Positions 1 through 7,974 of a stretch of DNA of 37,303 bases are shown here, piece after piece (the first letter of the stretch is position 1; each line of letters starts with the position of its first letter). The stretch lies in the NCBI GenBank assembly GCA_021204515.1, contig JAJPZH010000080.1, positions 1 to 37,303 of the forward strand, in the 5' to 3' direction. Source of the stretch: Alistipes sp. (GTDB lineage: Bacteria > Bacteroidota > Bacteroidia > Bacteroidales > Rikenellaceae). A program made the translations under genes and the position numbers. Below the pieces are notes generated by a model that saw nothing but the letters and a program-made list of their open reading frames with translations, searched no databases and was not told where the DNA came from.

Positions 1-1076
1 AGGGGGAGGATATGGGCGAGGTCTTTGTCGCGGACGAAGCCGATCACGCAGTAGAGCTGCTTGTGGGGGGTGGTTTTCAGCTGTTGGGCGACATAGGCGA
101 TCCCGTGGGGATTGTGGCCGGTGTCGCAGACCGTAAGCGGCTGTTCGCTCAGTTGCTGCCAGCGGCCCATGAGCGAGGTGTTGGCCGCGGTGTCGCGCGC
201 ACCCTCGAGGAAGGCGCGGCGGGAGATGGTCAGCGGCGTCTCCTCGTGCAGGAAATCGACCGTGGCGGCCGCCGTGACCATGTTGCGGCGCTGGTAGTTG
301 CCCCCCAGATCGAGGTCTACTTCGAAATTGCGGTTGTCGCGGGTGCGGTGCATGCAGAAGTGCTGGCGGTCGTTTCCGCAGGGGCAGGGTTCGCACGAGA
401 ATTCCTTCTCGGCGTAGATGACTTTTGATTTATTGGCGGCGGCGACCTGCTCGATGACGTCGTTGTAGCGGGGATCGCCCTCGCCGATGACTACCGGAAT
501 GCTCTTTTTGATGATGCCGGCCTTCTCGGCGGCGATTTTCGGGAGTGTGTCGCCCAGCAGCGCCGTGTGGTCCAGTCCGATGTTGGTGATGACGCTCACC
601 ACCGGTACGATGATGTTCGTCGCGTCGAGGCGTCCTCCGAGTCCCGTTTCGATCACGGCCACCTCGACGTCGCTCTGTGCGAAGTAGTCGAATGCCAGTG
701 CGGCGGTCATTTCGAAGAACGACAGTTCCAGTTCCACCATTTTGTCGTGGTGCTTGTCCACGAAATTCACGACTTTCTGTTTGGGAATCATCTCCCCGTC
801 CACCCGGATGCGTTCGCGGAAATCCTTCAGGTGCGGCGAGGTGAAAAGCCCCGTGCGGTAGCCCGCCTGCTGAAGCACCGATGCGATGATATGCGACACG
901 GAACCTTTGCCGTTGGTCCCCGCCACGTGAATCGTGAAAAAGTTACGCTGGGGATTGCCTATGTGGCGGCAGAACGCGGTGATACGCTCCAATCCCGGCT
1001 TGTAGGCCGTCGCGCCTTTGGTTTCGAAGGCCGGCAGCGACGAGAAGAGGAATTCGAGGGTCTGGGTGTAATTCAT
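1..1076 (-). CDS. folC: Bifunctional folylpolyglutamate synthase / dihydrofolate synthase, C-terminus cut by the window edge
   Basis: Mur-ligase family enzyme that adds glutamate to dihydropteroate and to folates in the cytoplasm. The ATG at 1076 opens a frame that stays open to position 1, giving about 358 of an expected 430 or so residues. Visible family signatures in order are the ATP-binding loop VAGTNGKGSVS, TSPHL, ETGLGGRLDATN, ITNIGLDH, AEKAGIIK and the late CDTGHNPHG. The start lies 15 bp after the lnt stop, so the two are very likely co-transcribed from the lnt promoter. One oddity is a cysteine-rich stretch (CEPCPCGNDRQHFC) between the AEKAGIIK region and the conserved Gly-x-Tyr-Gln segment. 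Family assignment is secure. Confidence 0.95.
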   Translation of the reverse strand, partial: MNYTQTLEFLFSSLPAFETKGATAYKPGLERITAFCRHIGNPQRNFFTIHVAGTNGKGSVSHIIASVLQQAGYRTGLFTSPHLKDFRERIRVDGEMIPKQKVVNFVDKHHDKMVELELSFFEMTAALAFDYFAQSDVEVAVIETGLGGRLDATNIIVPVVSVITNIGLDHTALLGDTLPKIAAEKAGIIKKSIPVVIGEGDPRYNDVIEQVAAANKSKVIYAEKEFSCEPCPCGNDRQHFCMHRTRDNRNFEVDLDLGGNYQRRNMVTAAATVDFLHEETPLTISRRAFLEGARDTAANTSLMGRWQQLSEQPLTVCDTGHNPHGIAYVAQQLKTTPHKQLYCVIGFVRDKDLAHILP

Positions 1077-1091
1077 ATCGGGTTTCGGATT

Positions 1092-2681
1092 TTATTTGAC
1101 GAGGTGGTTTTTCTTTTTGACCCGGTAGGCGATGTAGTAAAGCACGCAGAGCAGCATCAGATACTCGGAAATGCGGCCCAGATAGTCGCCGTATCGGGTG
1201 TAGAAAGTAAGTTCGGAGTTGAGGGGAACGGCGGCGGAGATCACGCCCCGCTTTTCCCAGCCGAGGGTCTCCCCGATGTCGCCGCGGGCCGATATGAAGC
1301 CCGACATGCCCGTATTGGCCGAACGGGCGATGGCGCGGCGGTGCTCGACGGCCCGCAGGCGCGAGATGGTGAACAGGTGCTTGTAACCCGGCGTGTCGCC
1401 CCACCATCCGTCGTTCGAGATGATGGCCATGAACTGCGCTCCCCGGCGCACGAAATCGCCGAAAAAGTCGCCGTAGAGTCCTTCGTAACAGATGGCCGGA
1501 CCCATGCGCATACCGTCGTGCGTGAACGCCGTGCCGTGCTGGCCCATGCCGATCTGCCCTACGACGCCGCCCAGATCGATGACCAGAAACTGCATGAGGT
1601 CGAAGATGACCGTCGGAGTGTTTTCCACGCCGATCACCAGTTTGCCTTTGTGGTGCAGTTGCGTGCGGCCTGCGGAGTCCAGCCCCACGGCCGTATTGAA
1701 GTCGTCGTAATATCCCCCGTCGCCGTAAGGATTACCCACGGCAGTACGGGGCTGCAGCCCCGCCGCATAATAGCGGTTGGTGAAGGCTCCGGTGACGAGC
1801 AGCGCCTGCGGATGGCTGCTGCGGAGCGTGTCGGCCAGTTCCTGCCAGAATGGTCCCGGCTCGCTGCCCAGCCGGGTCTCGGTGAGTCCCGGCTCCCAGT
1901 AATGTCTCGGTGCGGCCGTTTCGGGCAGCAGGATGAACTGCGCTCCGGCGGGAACTTTTGTCAGCAGGTCGACGATGTTGCGCTCCTGCCACTCCGCGCG
2001 GCCGTTGAATTTGTCGTAACAATCCACGTTGGGCTGGACGACGCTCACCTCGGCCGTCCCTTCGGCGGGCTGCTGCCAGCTCCACCAGATGCCCAGCGAT
2101 ACGGCGGCCGGGACGAGCAGCACGCCGGCGGCCGCGGCCCAGCGGGCCGTATTGCGCCGTGCGCGGATCGCCTCGAAGAAGAGGATATTGCAGAGCAGCA
2201 CCCACAGCGAACCGCCGAAGACGCCCGTATATTCGTACCACTGCACGAGCCATACCTCGTGCGAAAACCCGTTGCCCAGAATCAGCCACGGCCACGAAAA
2301 GTCGCCGACCGTGTACCAGTATTCCGTGGCGATCCAGCCTGCGACGAGCAGGGTGTAAGCCAGTGCCTTGGGACCTTTTTTCGAGACCGTGTGAAACAAC
2401 ATGAAGGCGATCATGTTGAAGAACGTCGAAGCCAGCGTCGCGGCGACGGGACCCACGGGAGTCGCGTTCCATATCCACCACACCGTAGCGATGTTCCACA
2501 GCGCGAAGGTCAGCGCGGCCCAGCCGAACATGCGCCGCCACGAACGGCGCGAAGCGTCGTACGACGCGCTGATCCACAACAGCGGAATCAGGGCGAACGG
2601 CAGCGTAAGTCCCGTTGCGCCGAGCCATCCCGGAGAGAGCAGAATGACCGATAGGATTACCGCCGTCAGTTTACGAAACAT
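1092..2681 (-). CDS. lnt: Apolipoprotein N-acyltransferase
   Basis: Inner-membrane enzyme that transfers the third acyl chain to the N-terminal cysteine of lipoproteins. The 529-residue protein has hydrophobic helices over roughly residues 1-200, a carbon-nitrogen hydrolase (nitrilase-like) domain over about 210-490, and a last helix near 500-520. The catalytic triad of the family can be read as Glu254 (LLPETA), Lys345 (HHKGKL) and Cys398 (AICYEG). Length matches the family. A strong Bacteroidetes promoter lies 22 bp upstream and folC follows after 15 bp. Two surface lipoproteins in this window and the efflux outer-membrane lipoprotein would be substrates; that link is general, not specific. 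Confidence 0.93.
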   Translation of the reverse strand: MFRKLTAVILSVILLSPGWLGATGLTLPFALIPLLWISASYDASRRSWRRMFGWAALTFALWNIATVWWIWNATPVGPVAATLASTFFNMIAFMLFHTVSKKGPKALAYTLLVAGWIATEYWYTVGDFSWPWLILGNGFSHEVWLVQWYEYTGVFGGSLWVLLCNILFFEAIRARRNTARWAAAAGVLLVPAAVSLGIWWSWQQPAEGTAEVSVVQPNVDCYDKFNGRAEWQERNIVDLLTKVPAGAQFILLPETAAPRHYWEPGLTETRLGSEPGPFWQELADTLRSSHPQALLVTGAFTNRYYAAGLQPRTAVGNPYGDGGYYDDFNTAVGLDSAGRTQLHHKGKLVIGVENTPTVIFDLMQFLVIDLGGVVGQIGMGQHGTAFTHDGMRMGPAICYEGLYGDFFGDFVRRGAQFMAIISNDGWWGDTPGYKHLFTISRLRAVEHRRAIARSANTGMSGFISARGDIGETLGWEKRGVISAAVPLNSELTFYTRYGDYLGRISEYLMLLCVLYYIAYRVKKKNHLVK

Positions 2682-2702
2682 GGTGTGTGATTTTTACGTG
2701 GG

Positions 2703-2733
2703 CAAAAGTAGTCAAATGACCGCATATTTCAAA
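2703..2733 (-). promoter_or_regulatory. Promoter of lnt-folC (Bacteroidetes type)
   Basis: Reading the minus strand, TTTG (2733-2730) is followed after exactly 19 bp by TACTTTTG (2710-2703), which matches the Bacteroidetes -33/-7 consensus TTTG and TAnnTTTG. The predicted start of transcription is close to 2697, leaving a leader of about 15 nt before the lnt ATG. Confidence 0.7.
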
Positions 2734-2741
2734 ATATTTCA

Positions 2742-2749
2742 TATTTTTG
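2742..2749 (+). promoter_or_regulatory. Candidate -7 element of the GH109-type gene
   Basis: TATTTTTG fits TAnnTTTG and lies 27 bp before the ATG at 2777. No TTTG is present at the usual -33 distance, so this is weaker than the divergent lnt promoter. Confidence 0.45.
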
Positions 2750-2776
2750 TAAGAACATCTAAAAACTACGGGATAA

Positions 2777-4174
2777 ATGAAGAAATTTGCCTTTTTATTG
2801 TGTGCGGCCCTCGCGGCGCTCTTCTTGGCGGCCTGCGGCTCCTCGCCGAAGGGTTACAGCGTCGTGGACGGCGTGATTGTTTTCGATACTCCGGCCCGGG
2901 CCGAGGGCCAGCATTCGGTGCTGCGGCTGACGACCGATCCGATGCCCGTCGTGCGGGTCGGATTCATCGGGCTGGGCATGCGCGGTCCGGGCGCCGTGGA
3001 GCGTTTCACCTACCTCGACGGCGTCGAGATCAAGGCGCTCTGCGACCTCTATCCCGACCGGGTCGAGAAGTCTCAGGAGATACTTGCCGGCCGGGACTTC
3101 CCCGCAGCCGCGGCTTACAGCGGCGAGGAGGGCTGGAAGGAGCTTTGCCGGCGCGACGACATCGACCTCGTCTATATCTGCACCCCGTGGCAGCTGCATG
3201 TGCCGATGGCGGTTTACGCCATGGAACACGGCAAGCATGTGGCCGTGGAGGTTCCCGCCGCCATGTCGCTCGACGAGTGCTGGCAGCTGGTCGATACCGC
3301 CGAGAAGACCCAGCGTCACTGCATGATGCTCGAAAACTGCGTTTACGACTTTTTCGAACTGACGACACTCAACATGGCCCAGCACGGGCTGTTCGGCGAG
3401 ATCATTCACACCGAAGGTTCGTATATCCACGACCTCGATCCGTTCTGGGAGTATTATCAGGGCAACTGGCGTCTCGATTTCAACCAGTCGCACCGCGGCG
3501 ACGTCTATGCCACGCACGGACTCGGCCCTGCCTGCCAGCTGCTGGACATCCACCGCGGCGACAGGATGACCCGTCTGGTGTCGATGGACACCGAGTCGAT
3601 CAACGGACTCAAGATCGCCAAGGAGAAGATGGGCGCCGAAACCTTCGCCAACGGCGATCAGACGCTGACGCTTATCAAGACCGAGAAAGGGCGCACGATC
3701 CTTTTGGAACACAACGTCTATACGCCCCGTCCCTACAGCTGCATGTACCAGCTTACCGGCACCGAAGGATTCGCCAACAAATATCCGGTTCAGGGCTATG
3801 CTTTCCGCCCCGAACAGCTTGCCGGCGAGCTTCCCGACCACGAGAACCTGAGCGGACATTCGTTCATTCCCGACGAGGCCCGAAAGATGCTTATGGAGCG
3901 CTACAAACACCCGATCGTCCGCGACATCGAGGACAAGGCCCGTCAGGTGGGCGGCCACGGAGGCATGGACTTCATCATGGACTACCGGCTGGTTTACTGC
4001 CTGCAGCACGGCCTTCCGCTCGATCAGGACGTTTACGACGCGGCCGAATGGTCCTGCATCGGCGCGCTGACGGCGGCTTCGCTCGAACATAACAACGCGC
4101 CCGTCGCCGTTCCTGATTTCACCCGCGGCGACTGGGCCAAAATCGACGGTTATCGCCACGCCATGGCGCAGTAG
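2777..4174 (+). CDS. Gfo/Idh/MocA-fold lipoprotein of the GH109 (alpha-N-acetylgalactosaminidase-like) type
   Basis: The 465-residue protein begins with a lipoprotein signal peptide ending in LAAC, lipidation at Cys20, so it is probably anchored in the periplasm or outer membrane. An N-terminal Rossmann fold starts at about residue 54 with GFIGLGMRG, the NAD-binding loop. The middle and C-terminal part carries conserved stretches typical of the GH109 branch (ERFTYLDGVEIKALCDLYPD, THGLGP, RGDRMTRLVSMD). GH109 enzymes use tightly bound NAD to cleave terminal alpha-N-acetylgalactosamine by an oxidation-elimination route; such activity would suit mucin glycans or blood group A. The family is clear, the exact sugar specificity is not shown by the sequence. 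It is monocistronic and ends at a strong hairpin terminator. Confidence 0.85.
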   Translation: MKKFAFLLCAALAALFLAACGSSPKGYSVVDGVIVFDTPARAEGQHSVLRLTTDPMPVVRVGFIGLGMRGPGAVERFTYLDGVEIKALCDLYPDRVEKSQEILAGRDFPAAAAYSGEEGWKELCRRDDIDLVYICTPWQLHVPMAVYAMEHGKHVAVEVPAAMSLDECWQLVDTAEKTQRHCMMLENCVYDFFELTTLNMAQHGLFGEIIHTEGSYIHDLDPFWEYYQGNWRLDFNQSHRGDVYATHGLGPACQLLDIHRGDRMTRLVSMDTESINGLKIAKEKMGAETFANGDQTLTLIKTEKGRTILLEHNVYTPRPYSCMYQLTGTEGFANKYPVQGYAFRPEQLAGELPDHENLSGHSFIPDEARKMLMERYKHPIVRDIEDKARQVGGHGGMDFIMDYRLVYCLQHGLPLDQDVYDAAEWSCIGALTAASLEHNNAPVAVPDFTRGDWAKIDGYRHAMAQ

Positions 4175-4229
4175 TCCGCAGCATGTTCAGGCGCGGGTGC
4201 ATTCCTGCTCCGGAAATATCGGTATAAGA

Positions 4230-4264
4230 AACAGCCCGCGACCGGAATGGCCGCGGGTTGTTTT
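4230..4264. terminator. Bidirectional terminator between convergent genes
   Basis: An 11-bp stem (4230-4240 with 4252-4262, one G-T pair) rich in GC at its core encloses an 11-nt loop and is followed by TTGTTTT on the plus strand. On the minus strand it is followed by TTTCTTAT. It lies 56 bp after the GH109-type stop and 28 bp beyond the stop of the convergent lipoprotein gene, so it can serve both. Confidence 0.8.
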
Positions 4265-4291
4265 GTGGCTGCGGGTGTCGGAATCCCGTAT

Positions 4292-6418
4292 TTACAGTTC
4301 TTTCACACAGCGGACTCCTTCGCCCATAGTCCCCTTCGTCGAAGCGTTGTATACGGCCTCCTTCAGAGACTCCGAATCGTCGGGTTCAGGATGATAGAAA
4401 CTGAAATAACTCGGCATGTAATTGGTCGCCGTATAGAAACTGCTCGTCCATGAGCCGCCGCTGCGACTCACCGAGATACACCCCGTATTGGCCAACCGGT
4501 AAGCATTCGTCGGATACCATGCCGTATGTCCCGCCGAATCGTAGTAGAACTCGTACCCGTAGACCGATCCCGATTTATACCACGGAATCATCGTGACGGG
4601 CGTGTAAGAGAAGATGCGGAACGCTTCGTGCGGCGCCACCCGCCACCCGACAGGGCAGGGATCGTAGATCGATTTCTTGCCGTGGTCGGCATTGGGCCAC
4701 TCGGCCGAGGCGTTGGGATTGCCCCACAATGCACCACCCTGTTCCGGGTCAGGAACAAGCCACAAGGACTTCGAGGAAGTCAGAAAATTCATAGGGTATG
4801 CGATGGTATTGGCGATCGTTCCGGCCGTCGTACCAGACTTGACCGCCGCCCACGTGTCGGGAACGAACTCCGTGCCTCCGTTTTTGATGCTGATCGGAAC
4901 GATCGGATTGCCTTCGATGTCGTAGGTCTGCACGCTTGCACAGAACGGTCCTTCCAACTTGTATTCGGTCATGTAGTCGATTTGGTTCGTAGTAATGAAC
5001 GGGTCCTTGCGCCCCCACTGATAATGCAGGCCGGTAGCATGCCAATCCTTCGGAGTGACGGAAGTCGCGCCCAAATTCCGATCCATCACGTCGAACCCGG
5101 GTGCATACAACTCGCACTGATAGTGGTGAACGTTCTCCGCCTGTGTGAAATCCACGGGACTCAGCCAGATATGCCAGCTCCAGATGATTTTTCCGGCGGC
5201 ATCGCTTACGGCGATTACCGCGTTGCCTGCGACCAGCGGGTCGGGAACGGTGAAGAGTACTTGGGTTTTCGCATCGTTGAGCGACACCGACTGAATCAGT
5301 CCGCGTCCGTCGGCGAAATAGTCCTGCCACATCAGCTTGACGGATTCGGGCGCGATAGCCGGATTTTCGGTGTGGAAGCCTGCGCCTGTGATGATTCCTG
5401 CGGCGCCGTTTCCGATGACGGTCGCATCGAAGGCATAGGTGCCGGGCGACGACACGATGTAGCAGTTCGCAGTTCCGTTCAGGGAAAGGTCGGTAGCTTC
5501 GACGGGCGCTTCTCCGATCATAACCTTGAGAGAGACGGATGTGCTTAGGAAGCTTTTGCTGAAGTATATGATCGTCACCTCACCCGACAGGTCGGCGCAG
5601 GCTGCGTGTTCTTGGGCGGGTGCCGTTATCGTCAGTGTATTGTTGTCGTAGGCGACTTTCCATTCGTCGGGCTTGTTCAGCACGACCCGTTCGACGCCTG
5701 CGCTTTCTGTGGTGAAGGTCTTCGTTTCGCCGAACTCGAATCCGGCGACCGCAGGCGCATCCTTTATGAGCAGGTAGAAATCACTGCGGATGGGAATTAT
5801 TATCGTCGATCCGTCGTTGAGCGTTACGACGAGGTTCCCGTCTTTCTGTTCTATTGCGCTGAAGATTCCGCTCATGGCGGCCACGGGGTTCCCGTCTGCA
5901 TCGAGAATCCGCTCGGAGGTCTTTCCTTCGTCGTAGCTGATTGTCCAGTATCCGTCCTTGTCTATTCCCAGTTTGGGTTTCACGGCATCCGCGCGGAGTT
6001 TTTCGCCCTTGCTGTCGGTGAGCCATTCCGTTTTTCCGCCGGAAGTGATCGTCCAGTAATATATTTCGTCGGTATCGGCTTTTATCCCGATCACCGGAGC
6101 GTCGTCGCCCTTTTCTCCGTTTGTTATTTCGGCACTGTCGCCGTTGGTGAAGTGAATGATGTACCCGTTGGAGGTCTGTTCGACTTTGGCGATGAATAGA
6201 TTGCCCTGAAGCGTTTGGACGAGGGACTGTAATGTTGCCAGATCCGTGTTTGTGGTTTTTGCCTGTTTTTCCAGTTCGAGAATCCGTTCGGTCAGATCTG
6301 CGATTTTCTTTTGGAGTTCGGAGTCGTCGAAGTCATCGGAACAAGCTGTTGTCGAGAGCAATAACACGAATACCCCCCCCCACAGCAGGAAAAACTTCAT
6401 CAATGTAGAATTTTTCAT
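4292..6418 (-). CDS. Large surface lipoprotein with DUF4988-like N-terminus and FISUMP-like C-terminus
   Basis: A 708-residue predicted lipoprotein. Residues 1-26 form a signal peptide ending in TTAC, lipidation at Cys26. A short coiled coil follows (about 28-68), then a DUF4988-like region with repeated W/Y-T-I-S and NGEKGDDAP-type segments (about 70-215), a BACON-like beta domain (about 222-302), and a C-terminal region from about 445 that resembles the Fibrobacter succinogenes major paralogous domain (DRNLGATS, HYQWGRKDPF, YDPCPVGW). Such proteins are exported surface or adhesin-like proteins of Bacteroidales; no enzyme function can be claimed. The signal peptide is encoded across a run of nine G (plus 6373-6381), where a one-base slip either way gives a stop after about 28 or 46 codons. 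ATG at codon 7 is an alternative start, also upstream of the run. Base composition is lower in GC than neighbours, especially upstream. Confidence 0.8.
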   Translation of the reverse strand: MKNSTLMKFFLLWGGVFVLLLSTTACSDDFDDSELQKKIADLTERILELEKQAKTTNTDLATLQSLVQTLQGNLFIAKVEQTSNGYIIHFTNGDSAEITNGEKGDDAPVIGIKADTDEIYYWTITSGGKTEWLTDSKGEKLRADAVKPKLGIDKDGYWTISYDEGKTSERILDADGNPVAAMSGIFSAIEQKDGNLVVTLNDGSTIIIPIRSDFYLLIKDAPAVAGFEFGETKTFTTESAGVERVVLNKPDEWKVAYDNNTLTITAPAQEHAACADLSGEVTIIYFSKSFLSTSVSLKVMIGEAPVEATDLSLNGTANCYIVSSPGTYAFDATVIGNGAAGIITGAGFHTENPAIAPESVKLMWQDYFADGRGLIQSVSLNDAKTQVLFTVPDPLVAGNAVIAVSDAAGKIIWSWHIWLSPVDFTQAENVHHYQCELYAPGFDVMDRNLGATSVTPKDWHATGLHYQWGRKDPFITTNQIDYMTEYKLEGPFCASVQTYDIEGNPIVPISIKNGGTEFVPDTWAAVKSGTTAGTIANTIAYPMNFLTSSKSLWLVPDPEQGGALWGNPNASAEWPNADHGKKSIYDPCPVGWRVAPHEAFRIFSYTPVTMIPWYKSGSVYGYEFYYDSAGHTAWYPTNAYRLANTGCISVSRSGGSWTSSFYTATNYMPSYFSFYHPEPDDSESLKEAVYNASTKGTMGEGVRCVKEL
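6373..6381 (-). repeat. G9 homopolymer inside a signal-peptide coding region
   Basis: Nine consecutive G on the coding strand encode the last base pair of Trp13 through the first base of Val16 of the surface lipoprotein. The run sits 5' of the lipobox, so length change would abolish export and translation of the mature protein. Confidence 0.95.
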
Positions 6419-6539
6419 GGTGATAAAAATTTTAATATGTTAATAAAAAAAGGGGTTGCAGAATGTTGCACCGTATATATGCAAATCGATATTGCGGGGC
6501 GGTGACCTGTGCAATACGCTAAATAGTCTTTTGTATTGG

Positions 6540-6547
6540 CAAATATA
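6540..6547 (-). promoter_or_regulatory. Candidate -7 element of the surface lipoprotein gene
   Basis: On the minus strand this reads TATATTTG, a full match to TAnnTTTG. It would give a leader of about 115 nt. No TTTG is seen at -33. Confidence 0.4.
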
Positions 6548-6811
6548 ATCTTTTTTTTGACTTTGTTGAAAATATTTTTTTGATTTTTATTGAATCTGTT
6601 TTTCTATAATATATTTATAATCTGGTTTTTGATATTCAATCCGGCTGATTCGTGTATTGCTGTTTTATTGACATAGCCTGAAATTTGTATTGTTGTAAAG
6701 CGGCGCAACTATAATTGCGGTCTTCGGAAATTCTGTGTCCATGTAGGTTGTTCGGATTGTCGGGGTTGAAATGTCGGGGCGGAGTTTTCTGTGCAAAGAG
6801 CGTAGATAATT

Positions 6812-6842
6812 TTTTCGGTTTTCCTTTCTGGCAATACCTTTG
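6812..6842 (+). promoter_or_regulatory. Promoter of the esterase gene
   Basis: TACCTTTG at 6835-6842 matches TAnnTTTG exactly; TTTC at 6812-6815 stands 19 bp upstream as a three-of-four match to the -33 TTTG. The start of transcription would be near 6849, about 26 nt before the ATG. Confidence 0.6.
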
Positions 6843-6875
6843 CAGCGGATCGTGAAACTTTAAAAACGATCTGTT

Positions 6876-7862
6876 ATGAATGCTGTAAAGGAAGCTCCCG
6901 ATTACCTGCACGACGAACATCTGTCGCAGGGGACCAAAGCCTATCTGAAAGTGCTGAACGGCGGCGGCCGCCCCGTCGAGTCGCTGCCCGTACCCGATGC
7001 GCGCCGCGTGCTGGCCGATTTGCAGGCGGCCGTTCCGGTCGATCTGTCGGGCGTCGAAGAGTCCGAACGGACCATCGAAAGCGAAGGGCGCACCCTGTGT
7101 CTGAACCTTATGCGCCCGGAGGGGACAGGCCGTGAGCGGCTGCCGGTTTTCGTCTTCGTCCACGGCGGCGGCTGGGTACTGGGCGACTATCCGACTCATC
7201 GCAGGCTGGTGCGCGATCTGGTTGTGGAGTCGGGTTGCGCGGCGGTTTTCGTCAATTACACGCCTTCGCCCGAAGCACGGTTTCCGCAGGCCGTCGAAGA
7301 GATTTATATCGCCGTGAAGTGGGTGGCCGAAAACGGCCGTGAAATCGGAGTGGACGGCAGTCGGATGGCTTTGGCCGGCAACAGCGTCGGCGGCAATATG
7401 TCGCTGGCGGCGGCTCTTCTGGCCAAGGATCACGGCGGGCCGCAGATCCGTACGCTGGTGCTGATGTGGCCGGTGACCGATGCCGGGTATGATTGGGATT
7501 CCTATACGGAGTACGGGCGTCAGCGGTTTCTGACAGCGCCTCTGATGAAGTGGATGTTCGGACAGTATGTCTCGGACCCGGCGCAGCGCGGCAGCGACCT
7601 GATGTCGCCCGTGCGGGCTTCGGCGGAACGCCTGCGGGGCCTGCCGCCTACGCTGATCGCCGTTGCGGAGAACGATATTCTGCGCGATGAGGGCGAGAAG
7701 ATGGGACGCCTGCTGGACGAAGCGGACGTCGAGGTGACGACCGTGCGTTTCAACGGCGTGATACACGATTGGGGCATGCTCAACGGATTTGCCGGACTGC
7801 ATCCGACGCGGACGCTGGTGCGGCTGGCCGGAGCGACGCTCCGCGATTGTCTGAGGAAATAA
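6876..7862 (+). CDS. Alpha/beta-hydrolase, hormone-sensitive-lipase (esterase) type
   Basis: The 328-residue protein has no signal peptide and is likely a cytoplasmic carboxylesterase acting on short acyl or acetyl esters. The oxyanion motif HGGGW is at residues 96-100, the nucleophile elbow GNSVGG at 168-173 puts the serine at Ser170, and the remaining triad members are Asp267 (ENDILRDEG) and His297 (VIHDWG). This arrangement is that of the HSL/bacterial family IV esterases, though the usual GDSAGG is here GNSVGG. Length and order are complete. It is monocistronic, with its own promoter, and converges on the UDP-glucuronate decarboxylase gene. The natural substrate cannot be told from sequence. 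Confidence 0.88.
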   Translation: MNAVKEAPDYLHDEHLSQGTKAYLKVLNGGGRPVESLPVPDARRVLADLQAAVPVDLSGVEESERTIESEGRTLCLNLMRPEGTGRERLPVFVFVHGGGWVLGDYPTHRRLVRDLVVESGCAAVFVNYTPSPEARFPQAVEEIYIAVKWVAENGREIGVDGSRMALAGNSVGGNMSLAAALLAKDHGGPQIRTLVLMWPVTDAGYDWDSYTEYGRQRFLTAPLMKWMFGQYVSDPAQRGSDLMSPVRASAERLRGLPPTLIAVAENDILRDEGEKMGRLLDEADVEVTTVRFNGVIHDWGMLNGFAGLHPTRTLVRLAGATLRDCLRK

Positions 7863-7902
7863 CGGCCCGGCAGATTCGGATGCCCGGGCATACCCGGAGG
7901 CC

Positions 7903-7947
7903 CGTCGGGAACACCGGGAGTACCGGGAATGTCGGGAACGTCGGGAA
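7903..7947. repeat. Five-copy 9-bp tandem repeat in a convergent intergenic gap
   Basis: Five successive 9-mers follow the pattern nnnCGGGAn: CGTCGGGAA, CACCGGGAG, TACCGGGAA, TGTCGGGAA, CGTCGGGAA. Related CCCGG words extend the pattern to about 7880. It fills most of the 112-bp gap between the convergent esterase and decarboxylase genes. No clear hairpin terminator was found here. Confidence 0.8.
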
Positions 7948-7974
7948 GGGCGCGGCGGAAGCGGCGGACCGGCG

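Larger units (their letters stand above)
6419..6875. other. AT-rich intergenic region without a gene
   Basis: This 457-bp gap separates the divergent surface lipoprotein and the esterase. It is very AT-rich (T8 at 6551-6558, TATAATATATTTATAAT near 6605-6621) compared with the GC-rich coding DNA. I can support a -7 element for each flanking gene and nothing else. A nonamer TTTGTATTG occurs twice (near 6530 and 6678) without an evident role. Confidence 0.6.

Noticed and set aside
6419-6660. AT-rich stretch as a possible insertion-sequence remnant or island border
   Set aside because: No terminal inverted repeats, target duplications or transposase fragments were found; AT-rich gaps are normal next to promoters in this window.
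7870-7970. Collagen-like Gly-x-Pro peptide on the minus strand downstream of the UXS stop
   Set aside because: It arises from the 9-bp GC repeat in a frame different from the UXS gene and follows that gene's stop; no start codon of its own was found.
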